From the NCBI RefSeq assembly GCF_023571765.1, contig NZ_JAMJXC010000001.1:248001-312000 (forward strand): a stretch of DNA of 64,000 nucleotides. The letters are read 5' to 3'. Positions 45,413 through 53,038 of this stretch are shown in pieces (within the stretch, counting starts at the first letter, position 1; each line of letters opens with the position of its first letter). Source of the stretch: Xanthobacter aminoxidans. GTDB taxonomy: Bacteria > Pseudomonadota > Alphaproteobacteria > Rhizobiales > Xanthobacteraceae. The notes beneath the pieces were generated by a model. It worked only from the letters and a program-made list of their open reading frames with translations. It had not been told where the DNA came from and did not search any database. The translations under genes and the position numbers were made by a program.

Positions 45413-45621
45413 GCGGGGAACTTCGGTGGGGTGGACGGCCCGGACGTTAACCGCGCACTCGCGGCCAAACCAGACAAAAAACTCCCCTGCGACCAAAAAA
45501 ACCTGCATTGTCAGCTTGCTTTTCGTGGCATGAAGGTCGGGCGGTCGGGGCCGGACCATAGGGCAGGGCGCGAAGGGTTCGGCGCGAAAGTCGAGACGCC
45601 AAGGGTCGAGCGCGAAGGGTC
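45413..45621. promoter_or_regulatory. Divergent control region of the signalling cluster
   Basis: 209 bases between the two arms. The left part is comparatively AT-rich (CAGACAAAAAACTCCC, CCAAAAAAACCTGCATTGTC) and probably holds the promoters for both operons. The right part is made of 14-bp tandem repeats. Confidence 0.55.
45568..45621 (+). repeat. Four tandem 14-bp repeats abutting a start codon
   Basis: GCGCGAAGGGTTCG (45568), GCGCGAAAGTCGAG (45582), ACGCCAAGGGTCGA (45596) and GCGCGAAGGGTC (45610, cut off by the ATG) repeat exactly every 14 bases and end at the ATG of 45622. The GAAGGG in the last unit serves as ribosome site, so at least two of the other units carry decoy-like copies. 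Confidence 0.75.
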
Positions 45622-46290
45622 ATGAGGCGGACCACACTGGGGCTCATCATCGTGTTCGCGTTGATCGCGGCCGCGTGCGTCGCCTTCGGCGCCTATTTCT
45701 CCTACGTGACGCTCATCAATGCCCATCGCGGGGTCATCGAGGCCCGCTGTGGTATCGCCGCCCAGCGTGTGGTGGACGTGGTTGAAAAGGCCGCTTCCCT
45801 CGGCATCGCCCTTCCCGCGCAGCAGACGCTGACCGCGGTATTGGAGCGGGAGGCCCGCGTGGAGGACGCGATTCGCTCCATGGACCTCACAGACGAGCAT
45901 GGCATCGTCCTGTTCTCCAGCGAGCCCGGGCGCGTCGGCCTGGACACGACACGGGACACCGAGCGCGGCCTGACCCGTCCGGTGCGCAACGACATCGGCC
46001 AGAGTCTCGGCCGCGTCGTGGTTCGATATGATTCCAAGATCCTGACCGATGGCGCAGCGACGCTCGCCTCCGACCTCAGGCGGATCGCCCTTCCCACGCT
46101 CCTGTGGGCCGGCGCGGCGACGCTGGTCATCGGCCTGCTTCTCGCAGCGCTGCTGCAGCGGGCGGTCCGGCGCGCCGCGGAGCCGCATCTGTGGCCGCCC
46201 GCCGCCCGCGCCGCGCTCGCCTCGGTCGAAGAGGCGCACCGCACGGCCGGGCCGCCGGCCTCCGGCGTCACCGGTGGGGGCGCCGCATGA
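45622..46290 (+). CDS. Membrane sensor-like protein of the SpoIIE cluster (3)
   Basis: 222 residues: helix near 5-30 (LIIVFALIAAACVAFGAYFS), extracytoplasmic domain of about 120 residues (QRVVDVVEKAASLGIALPAQ, SMDLTDEHGIVLFSSEPG, LGRVVVRYDSKIL), second helix near 157-180 and a short cytoplasmic tail. The repeated idea of a domain ending in a strand pair with a charged turn is shared with sensors 1 and 2, though identity is low. GAAGGGTC directly precedes the ATG. It overlaps the next gene by four bases (ATGA), which suggests that the products work as a pair. Confidence 0.78.
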   Translation: MRRTTLGLIIVFALIAAACVAFGAYFSYVTLINAHRGVIEARCGIAAQRVVDVVEKAASLGIALPAQQTLTAVLEREARVEDAIRSMDLTDEHGIVLFSSEPGRVGLDTTRDTERGLTRPVRNDIGQSLGRVVVRYDSKILTDGAATLASDLRRIALPTLLWAGAATLVIGLLLAALLQRAVRRAAEPHLWPPAARAALASVEEAHRTAGPPASGVTGGGAA

Positions 46291-48272
46291 TCGGTCTTCG
46301 CGGCGGGATCTCCATCGCCATCGTCATCATCCTCTGTTCGGCGCTGGCCGTGATCGGCTGGGGTGCGGAACAGGCGGCCCAGCGCACCATCGCACCGGAG
46401 ATCGTCGCCAAGGCGAATTCGGTCGGCCGGGCCGCCGCCGACCTCGTCCAGCGCGCCGCGGCGGTCGGCGTGCCTTTCGACCGGTTGGTCGGGGTGAACC
46501 GTTATTTCGATGACCTGCGGGCGGCCAACGTCGAGTTCACCCAGATCAGCCTGAACGCTGCGGGCGGCAAGGAACTGGCGCGGTCGGGCGCGGTCTCTTC
46601 CGGCGGCGACGCGCCACGGGTCTTCGTGCCGGTGGAGGATGCCGACGGGCACCGCCTGGGCGACGTCATGATCGTGGTCGATCCCAGCGTCGTGTCCCAG
46701 CAGGTGGGTGCGGTGCTCGTCGATGTCGCCTTCATCGGCATCGTCGCGCTGCTGGTGGCGCTGGAACTGGTGGCTCTCGTCGTTGGCACCCGCGGCCTCG
46801 AATCGCTGGTGGCGGTGGAGCGGCGGCTCAAGGCGCTGAAGCGCGGCGTGCTCTCCCGCCAGGAGGGCGGTGCGGGGGCTGCCGGCGACCTTATCCTTCC
46901 CATCGACCGGCATGTGGAAACGCTCGCCGGTCGCCATCTCTCCCTGCGCGCCGAGGCGGAGCGCAGGGGGGATGCCGAGGCCCTCGCCCGGCTCGACGAG
47001 ATCGAGGTCCGCACCGGCCTCGGCCGGGTCCAGGCTGCCGAGAGCGAGGCCGCCATCGCGGTGCGCCCGGCCCTGTTCCTGTTCATGCTGGCGGAAGAAC
47101 TCACCCGCCCCTTCCTGCCGCGCGCCGCACAGGCCCTCGGCGTGCCGGCCGGCTTCGGTCCCGATGTGGCGGCGAGCCTGCCCATCGTCGCCTTCATGGC
47201 GGTGGTGGCGCTGTGCCAGGTGCCGTTCGCCTCCCTGTCCGAGCGGCTCGGCCGGCGTCCGGGCTTCCTTGCCGGTGCGGCACTGGCGGCGGCGGGTTAC
47301 GTGGTCTCGGCGATCAGCCCGCATTACGACGTCTTCCTCGCTGCCCGCGTCGCCACGGCGGTGGGCTATGCGCTGGTGTTCGTCTCCGCCCAGGGCCATG
47401 TGGTGGATCTGTCCTCCGGCGCGGCCCGCAGCGCGGCTCTGGCCGTGTTCGTGCGGGCCATCATGGTGGCGAGCCTGTGCGGGCCGCCCATCGGCGGCGT
47501 CATCGCCGACAGGCTGGGACCGGGCGTCGCCTTCGCGACCTCGGCTGGTCTCGCCCTCGTGGCGCTTCTGGTGGCGCGGCTGACGCTGCCGGCCGCGGAG
47601 CGGCATCGTAGCGTGGCCAATGTGGGGCTCGCCGACCTCAAGGCCGCGGCCCGCGCACCTGGTCTGATGTCCCTGCTCCTGGGCTGCGCCTTCCCCGCCA
47701 AATTCCTGTTTGCCGCCTTGTGCTTCCTGCTGGTGCCGCTGGAACTGCAGCGCGAGGGCTTCTCCTCCGCGGCCATTGGCCGCTTCCAGATGATCTATCC
47801 GGTCCTCATGGTGATCGGCGTGCCCTTCTTCGCCGCCCTGGCCGATCGCTTCAGCGCCCGCGCCGGATTCGTGGTGGCGGGTGGGCTGGTTTCGGGCATC
47901 GGCGCCCTGGCCGTGCTGCTCCATCCCTCCGTGGCGCTGATCGTCGTTGCGCTGGTGGCGCTGGGCTGGGGACAGGCCATGTCCATCGCGTCCCAGTCGG
48001 CGCTGGTCGCGGATACCGCCACCAGCATGGGGGCGGGCCGGGCGGCCGGAGTTCTCGGCCTGTTCCGGCTGGTGGAGCGGTCCGGCAACGCCGCCGGACC
48101 CGCCAGTGCCGGCTTCCTGCTTTCGACGCTCGGCTTCGCGGCGGCGACCGGTTTCCTCGGCGCTGTAGCGGTAGCCGGAGCCATGCTATTTGCGCTATCT
48201 GGACGCAGAGTCTTCGTCCATCATTCGCGCCGCCCATCCTCTGCGGCCGCCTCGGAAGGGAGTTCCGCCTGA
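46287..48272 (+). CDS. Fusion of a membrane sensor domain to an MFS transporter
   Basis: 661 residues. Residues about 1-180 repeat the sensor layout of the cluster: helix GISIAIVIILCSALAVIGWG, an extracytoplasmic domain with FTQISLNAAGGKELARSG and VFVPVEDADGHRLGDVMIVV, and a second helix DVAFIGIVALLVALELVALV. After a cytoplasmic linker rich in Arg/Glu (about 185-260, possible coiled coil) comes a 12-helix MFS domain (about 265-640) with ASLSERLGRRPGFLAG (motif A-like) and GGVIADRLGPGVAF. A transporter with a built-in periplasmic sensor is unusual. It overlaps its neighbours by four and one bases, so expression is tightly coupled. Confidence 0.85.
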   Translation: MIGLRGGISIAIVIILCSALAVIGWGAEQAAQRTIAPEIVAKANSVGRAAADLVQRAAAVGVPFDRLVGVNRYFDDLRAANVEFTQISLNAAGGKELARSGAVSSGGDAPRVFVPVEDADGHRLGDVMIVVDPSVVSQQVGAVLVDVAFIGIVALLVALELVALVVGTRGLESLVAVERRLKALKRGVLSRQEGGAGAAGDLILPIDRHVETLAGRHLSLRAEAERRGDAEALARLDEIEVRTGLGRVQAAESEAAIAVRPALFLFMLAEELTRPFLPRAAQALGVPAGFGPDVAASLPIVAFMAVVALCQVPFASLSERLGRRPGFLAGAALAAAGYVVSAISPHYDVFLAARVATAVGYALVFVSAQGHVVDLSSGAARSAALAVFVRAIMVASLCGPPIGGVIADRLGPGVAFATSAGLALVALLVARLTLPAAERHRSVANVGLADLKAAARAPGLMSLLLGCAFPAKFLFAALCFLLVPLELQREGFSSAAIGRFQMIYPVLMVIGVPFFAALADRFSARAGFVVAGGLVSGIGALAVLLHPSVALIVVALVALGWGQAMSIASQSALVADTATSMGAGRAAGVLGLFRLVERSGNAAGPASAGFLLSTLGFAAATGFLGAVAVAGAMLFALSGRRVFVHHSRRPSSAAASEGSSA

Positions 48273-49339
48273 TGGATCGCCGTTCCCTCCTCGCACTCGG
48301 CCTCGGCGCGGGTGCTGCGGGGCTGGTGGGCACTGTCCCCGGCGCCTTCGCCCAGACCAATGGCGGCAACGGCCAGCCGCGCCCGGCCGGCACGCCTGCA
48401 CCTGCCGCCCGTGGCGAGGCGTTCCGTGTCCTGATGCTCACCTTCCGCGGTGATACCGATGTGGAGCGCGGCTTCCGCGACTACTTCGCGGCCAACGACA
48501 TCAAGGTCGAGTTCATGACCCGCGACGTGGAGCGGGACGCGAGCAAGGTGAAGCCGATCCTCGCGGAAGTGCTGCCGACCTTCCGGCCCAACCTCATCTA
48601 CACCTATGGCACCCCGTTGACGCTCGGCGTCGCCGGTCCCTATGACGCGCCGTCCACCGCCGGTTTCGTGCGCGATATCCCGGTGGTGTTCGCCCTGGTG
48701 GCGGCGCCGGTACAGGTGAAGATCGCTCCTTCGCTCGCCTCTTCGGGGCGCAACGTGACGGGCGCGGTGCACGTGGTGCCCACTGACGTGCAGATGCGCG
48801 CCATGCAGAGCTACAAGGCGTTCAAGAAGGTCGGCGTGATCTATTCGCCGAACGAGAGCAACTCGGTCGCCATCATCGACGAGATGAAGGCCTTCTCCGC
48901 CACCATCGGTGCCGAGGTTCTGGCCCAGCCCCTGACCATGGTGGGCAGCAAGCCGACCGGTGACGGGGTCGAGGATTTCGTGAGGAACCTGAAGGCGCAG
49001 GGCGCCGAATGGCTCTATCTGCCGGCCGACACCTTCCTTGCCACCATCTTCGACCGGGTCGGCCCGGCGGCACTGGCGGCGGGGCTTCCCACCTTCGGCG
49101 CGACGGAATTCTTCCTGCGCGAGGGGCTGGGGCTTGTCGGGCTGGTCAGCCGCTATTATTCGGTGGGCCAGCTCGCCGCCTCCAAGGCGGCCGAGATCCT
49201 GGTCCAGCACGTGCCGCCCCAGGACATCCCGATCGAGACGCTGAAGCGCTTCGCCCTCATCATCAACATGAACGTGGCCAAGCAGCTCGGCGTCTACCCG
49301 CCCATCGCCATGCTCAATTATGCGGAAGTAATCACGTGA
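48272..49339 (+). CDS. ABC-type substrate-binding protein (PF04392-like), no permease
   Basis: 355 residues with a twin-arginine-like leader (MDRRSLLALGLGAGAAGL) cut near AFA-Q. The mature protein has the two-lobe layout of the TrpX-like binding proteins: FRVLMLTFRGDTDVERGFRD, RPNLIYTYGTPLTLGVAGP, PVVFALVAAPVQVKIAPSL, KKVGVIYSPNESNSVAIIDE and GLPTFGATEFFLREGLGLVG. No ABC permease or ATPase is beside it, so it is probably a periplasmic ligand-binding subunit for the membrane sensors. The start overlaps the MFS fusion stop (TGATG) and the stop overlaps the next start the same way. Confidence 0.87.
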   Translation: MDRRSLLALGLGAGAAGLVGTVPGAFAQTNGGNGQPRPAGTPAPAARGEAFRVLMLTFRGDTDVERGFRDYFAANDIKVEFMTRDVERDASKVKPILAEVLPTFRPNLIYTYGTPLTLGVAGPYDAPSTAGFVRDIPVVFALVAAPVQVKIAPSLASSGRNVTGAVHVVPTDVQMRAMQSYKAFKKVGVIYSPNESNSVAIIDEMKAFSATIGAEVLAQPLTMVGSKPTGDGVEDFVRNLKAQGAEWLYLPADTFLATIFDRVGPAALAAGLPTFGATEFFLREGLGLVGLVSRYYSVGQLAASKAAEILVQHVPPQDIPIETLKRFALIINMNVAKQLGVYPPIAMLNYAEVIT

Positions 49340-50013
49340 TGAACGCCCTGCGCGAGGCCGCGCCGACCTCTACGCTGACGCAGCGCATGCTCGGGCCGGG
49401 CGATCTCGACGCGATCGACACCCTTCATCATCTGGCCATCGGGCCGCTGGTTCGCCCGGAAGTGGTGAAGCCGGAAAACCGTTCGTACTTTGAAAGCATC
49501 CTCAGCGGCCGCGGCCTGGTGATCGGGCTCTATGACGGCCCGTTGCTCGCCGCCTACGGCATCCTTCAGCACGATCATTCGCCCAAGGACGGCCCGCACC
49601 GCCTGCTCGGGCTCGATCCCGCCTTGTCGGTGGGCCGGCTGGCCGGGGCTTCGGTGCATCCGGCCTATCGCGGCCGTGGACTGCAGCGGGTGCTGATCGC
49701 TGCCCGGGTCGATGCGGCGCCCGCGGACATGGTGCTGTTTTCCACAGCGGCGCCGGTCAACACGCCGAGCTGGGCGAGCCTGCTCGTCGAGGGCTTTCCC
49801 ATCTACGACATCCAGCTCTTCTTCGGCGGCTATGCGCGCTACGTGATGGTGCGCGACTTCACCACCTTCGATCCGCAGGAGACCCTTCTGGTCGATCCGC
49901 TGGACACGGCGCGGCAGAAGGAGCTCTTCGCTGAGGGCTGGCACGGCTACGCCCGCTGCCGCACCGATTCCGGCGCTGCCGGCGTGCTGTACGCCCGCCC
50001 CCGAAAAGCCTGA
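49339..50013 (+). CDS. GNAT-fold acetyltransferase-like protein
   Basis: 224 residues. The acetyl-CoA loop ASVHPAYRGRGLQRVLIAA (R-x-x-G-x-G type) lies near residue 107, after a GNAT-like strand DGPLLAAYGILQHDH near 65. The C-terminal part (YARYVMVRDFTTFDP) is not recognised. GNAT proteins acetylate small molecules or proteins; the target here is unknown, but its coupling (TGATG) to the binding-protein gene places it inside the signalling operon. It could also be a non-catalytic sensor. Confidence 0.75.
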   Translation: MNALREAAPTSTLTQRMLGPGDLDAIDTLHHLAIGPLVRPEVVKPENRSYFESILSGRGLVIGLYDGPLLAAYGILQHDHSPKDGPHRLLGLDPALSVGRLAGASVHPAYRGRGLQRVLIAARVDAAPADMVLFSTAAPVNTPSWASLLVEGFPIYDIQLFFGGYARYVMVRDFTTFDPQETLLVDPLDTARQKELFAEGWHGYARCRTDSGAAGVLYARPRKA

Positions 50014-50131
50014 CACCCCCAGCGGGCAGGCCCTTCCGGGGTCCCTGCTCCGCGTCACGAAACTGTCGTATGGTTTGCTGAATCTGTGCCCACGCGGTGC
50101 GGGCATCCCGATCCAGAGAGATACTGGCCCC

Positions 50132-50482
50132 ATGAAGATCGAGAGGACCCCCCTCGGCCCCGACATCATCCTCGTGCGCCTGGAAGGCCGGCTCGACATC
50201 GCCGGCGCGGCGGCGGTGGAGCCGGAGTTCAAGTCGTCCTGCGAGGCCGCGCGCGTGCTCGTGGTGGACCTGTCCGGCACGCCGTTCATGGCCTCCATCG
50301 GCATCCGCCTGCTGCTCGCGGGCGCCAAGGGGCTGCATCGCAAGGGGGGCATCATGGGGCTTTTCGCATGTGACCCTCAGGTGGAGAAGGTGCTGCGCTC
50401 CACCGGGGTCGATCAGCTCGTCGGCATCCACGCCACGCGGGACGAGGCGCTCGCGGCGGCGGGCATCTCCCCGGCAACCTGA
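50132..50482 (+). CDS. STAS-domain anti-sigma-factor antagonist (1)
   Basis: 116 residues: one STAS domain. Strand 1 IILVRLEGRLDIAGAAAV, strand VLVVDLSGTPFMASIGIRL with the phosphorylatable Ser in MASIG (near 60), and GGIMGLFACDPQVEKVLRST near 77. The dephosphorylated form is expected to bind and occupy the RsbW-like kinase encoded next, with the SpoIIE-type phosphatase as activator. Gap to the preceding gene is 118 bases, so it may have its own promoter. Confidence 0.9.
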   Translation: MKIERTPLGPDIILVRLEGRLDIAGAAAVEPEFKSSCEAARVLVVDLSGTPFMASIGIRLLLAGAKGLHRKGGIMGLFACDPQVEKVLRSTGVDQLVGIHATRDEALAAAGISPAT

Positions 50483-50493
50483 CGGCGGATCCC

Positions 50494-50937
50494 ATGGCGA
50501 CGCCCGCGGCCGGAACCCTTGTCTCGACCATCGATGTGGGCGCGCGCATCGACGACATCACCGACGCCACGGGCTGGCTCGGCACGCTGGCTGACGAACA
50601 GGGCTGGCCGGATGCCACCCGCTTCGCGCTGGAGCTGAGCCTCGAGGAGGCTCTGACCAACGTCGTCTCCTACGGCTTTGCGGGCACCGACCGGCAACCG
50701 CACATCCGAATCGAATGCTGGCGCTTGCCAGAAGGCCGGGTGGCGGTGCGCCTGATCGACAACGGCGTGCCCTTCGATCCCACCAGCATCGCCGAGCCGG
50801 TGGTCCCCGACAGCATCGAGGACGCCCGGATCGGCGGTCACGGCGTGCAGCTGATGCGGCATTTCCTCGAGACGCTCGACTACAGCCGGGAAGGTGAGGA
50901 AAACCAGCTGACGCTGGTGGCCAACGCGGCCGGGTGA
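50494..50937 (+). CDS. RsbW-like HATPase serine kinase
   Basis: 147 residues with the GHKL fold of anti-sigma-factor kinases: N-box FALELSLEEALTNVVSYGF near 48 (Glu, Asn), G1 VRLIDNGVPFDP near 87 and G2 ARIGGHGVQLMRHF near 115. It should phosphorylate one or both STAS proteins and bind an effector when free. No sigma factor lies nearby. Starts 11 bases after the STAS gene. The effector is the key unknown of this operon. Confidence 0.9.
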   Translation: MATPAAGTLVSTIDVGARIDDITDATGWLGTLADEQGWPDATRFALELSLEEALTNVVSYGFAGTDRQPHIRIECWRLPEGRVAVRLIDNGVPFDPTSIAEPVVPDSIEDARIGGHGVQLMRHFLETLDYSREGEENQLTLVANAAG

Positions 50938-51062
50938 GGTTGCTCACAAGAGTGTCGCACTCCGCGGTCTATGATGTCCGCTCGGGGAGCCGTGCCGCAG
51001 CATCCGCGGAACATTGAGCGCGTCTGCGGCTTTCCTCTGGTGCCGTCGGGTCTTTCTTATCG

Positions 51063-52712
51063 ATGCTTGTCATTGCCGAGCTTCTGGCCGGCCTCGGCCT
51101 TCTGTTCGTTGGCCTCAAGGCCATGGCCACACACCTGCAGCAGGCCACGGGCCGCAAGGTGCGCGCACTGCTGCGCCGGGCGACGCGCTCCCCGGTGATG
51201 GGGCTGCTGTGCGGGACGCTGGCGGGAGCGGCCACGCAATCCTCCAACGCCGTCGCGGTCATCAGCGGCAATCTCGTGCGCGGCGGTGCCTTCACTACGC
51301 GCGATGCCATTCCGGTCGTCGCCGGCGGCAATGTGGGGACGTCTGCGCTGGTGTTCGTGGCGGCAATCGATTTCCGCCTGCTCGTGCTTTACATCGTCGG
51401 CACCGTCGGGCTCGCCTTCCATTTCAAGCTGGACCGCCGTCGCGGCATGGCGCAATGGATGGGCGTCGCCTTCGGCCTCGCGCTGGCCCTGCTTGGCCTC
51501 GATTTCATCAAGCAGGCGCCGCGGGCGCTGGACATTGCGTCGGTCGCGGGCAGCCTCGCCGACCATCTGACTCCGCTCCTCGGCTTCTTTCTCGGGTTCG
51601 CGGTTTCCGCCGTCAGCCAGTCGTCCTCGACGCCCACGATTCTGGTCCTGGCCCTGATGCAGGCGGGCCTCCTCGGCCTCCACGATGCGGTCTTCATCGT
51701 GCTCGGCGCGAATCTTGGTTCCGGGTTTGCGGCCATTCTCTCGGCCGGCGGGCTGGAGGGGACCGGCCGCCAGCTCTGCTATGTCCATGTGCTGGTGAAG
51801 GCCGTGGGCTGCCTCATCGTCGGAGCCTTCTTCGGCCTTGGCGGGGTGGTTGGCTTCGACGGCTTCTCGGCCCTCTCTGCCGTGGGCAACGACAAGGCGT
51901 CCATGTCCCTGTCGGTTCTGTTCCTCGCCCTTCAGGTGGCGGGCGCGATCCCGGTGGCTTTCGCGCGAGGGCTTTCCGAGAGGTTCGCCGCCGCCATGAG
52001 CCCGCCCACGCTGGAGGACGGCGCCTCCCGCCCGCGCTTCATCCATGACGAAGCGCTGGCGGACCCCTCGACGGCGCTTGACCTCGCCGTTAGCGAGACC
52101 CTGCGGCTCATCAAGCTCCTGCCGACCCTGCTGCCGGACCTCGACCAGACGGACAACGGCGACGCCGGCGAACGGCTGGCTCTGTGGCGTGGCGCTGCCT
52201 CGGTGGGCCTTGCCGTGGACCAGTTTATTTCGGAGCTCGTCGCGGTCGGCCTCGCCCGCGACAGTCTGGAAATCGCCCTGCATCACCAGGCGCTTGTGGA
52301 GAACGTGCGCACGCTTCAGGACACGCTGCACGACTTCACCGAGGTGGTGGAGGGCTTCGACGAGGTGCCGCCGCTCGCCTTTGCCCTGTCGGAATCGTTA
52401 CGGGCGATCACTTTGTCCCTCGCCGACGCCACGGATGGGCCGGCCGATGATCTCGACCTCATCATCGCGCTCTCCGGCGATCGATCAGAGATGTTGAACC
52501 GCATCCGCCGCCAGCTTGCCGCTACGGCACTCGACGCGGGGGCGGATGCGCGGCAGCTGCTGCTGGCGACCAGCCTGTTCGAGAGGGCGATCTGGCTGGT
52601 GCGCCGCAGCGCGATTGCGTTGCGCACGCCGGAGAATGAGGATAATCCGAAGCGTCCGGCCGCCGCGGAGGCGGACATCAAGCGAGTAGGGGCCGATGCA
52701 CATCGAACGTGA
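51063..52712 (+). CDS. Na/Pi-cotransporter (PhoU-tailed) family membrane protein
   Basis: 549 residues. About eight helices in the first 310 residues carry the paired repeats GAATQSSNAVAVISGNL and SAVSQSSSTPTILVLALM (QSS motifs of the NptA/Na-Pi family). The C-terminal 240 residues are helical and PhoU-like (DLAVSETLRLIKLLPTLLPD, VENVRTLQDTLHDFTEVVE). These proteins import phosphate or act as signalling receptors. It ends inside the second STAS gene (17-base overlap), so the two must work together. The ATG has no clear ribosome site. Confidence 0.85.
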   Translation: MLVIAELLAGLGLLFVGLKAMATHLQQATGRKVRALLRRATRSPVMGLLCGTLAGAATQSSNAVAVISGNLVRGGAFTTRDAIPVVAGGNVGTSALVFVAAIDFRLLVLYIVGTVGLAFHFKLDRRRGMAQWMGVAFGLALALLGLDFIKQAPRALDIASVAGSLADHLTPLLGFFLGFAVSAVSQSSSTPTILVLALMQAGLLGLHDAVFIVLGANLGSGFAAILSAGGLEGTGRQLCYVHVLVKAVGCLIVGAFFGLGGVVGFDGFSALSAVGNDKASMSLSVLFLALQVAGAIPVAFARGLSERFAAAMSPPTLEDGASRPRFIHDEALADPSTALDLAVSETLRLIKLLPTLLPDLDQTDNGDAGERLALWRGAASVGLAVDQFISELVAVGLARDSLEIALHHQALVENVRTLQDTLHDFTEVVEGFDEVPPLAFALSESLRAITLSLADATDGPADDLDLIIALSGDRSEMLNRIRRQLAATALDAGADARQLLLATSLFERAIWLVRRSAIALRTPENEDNPKRPAAAEADIKRVGADAHRT

Positions 52713-52998
52713 GCAGGTCGGAAGCGACGTGGTGCTGAAGGTGGCGGGGCGTCTCGACACGCCCAATGCCAAGCCGTTCGAGGCGAGCCTCATGGAGGTC
52801 GTCTCCATGACCGACGGGGGGATCGTGGTGAACCTCGCCGGAGTGGACTATGTGTCCTCCTCCGGTCTGCGGGCTCTGCTGGTGGCTGGCAAGGCCATGC
52901 GCGGGGCGAAGCGCAAGCTCGCGCTCTCTTCGCTCCAGCCGCAGATCCGTGAGGTGTTCGACATCTCCGGCTTCTCGACCCTGTTCGAGATCAACTGA
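52696..52998 (+). CDS. STAS-domain anti-sigma-factor antagonist (2)
   Basis: 100 residues, SpoIIAA-like: VVLKVAGRLDTPNAKPFEAS, GGIVVNLAGVDYVSSSGLRA (phospho-acceptor Ser region near 58) and IREVFDISGFSTLFEIN. It overlaps the Na/Pi-cotransporter gene by 17 bases, which implies coupled translation. With STAS 1, the HATPase and the SpoIIE phosphatase it completes a partner-switching set. Confidence 0.9.
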   Translation: MHIEREQVGSDVVLKVAGRLDTPNAKPFEASLMEVVSMTDGGIVVNLAGVDYVSSSGLRALLVAGKAMRGAKRKLALSSLQPQIREVFDISGFSTLFEIN

Positions 52999-53038
52999 TT
53001 CTGCTGAGACTTGGGGCCGGAGCGGTCGCGAGGCTGAT

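Noticed and set aside
45702-47924. 740-codon open frame on the minus strand opposite the sensor and MFS genes
   Set aside because: The plus-strand products have proper membrane helices and coupled starts; the antisense product is low complexity.
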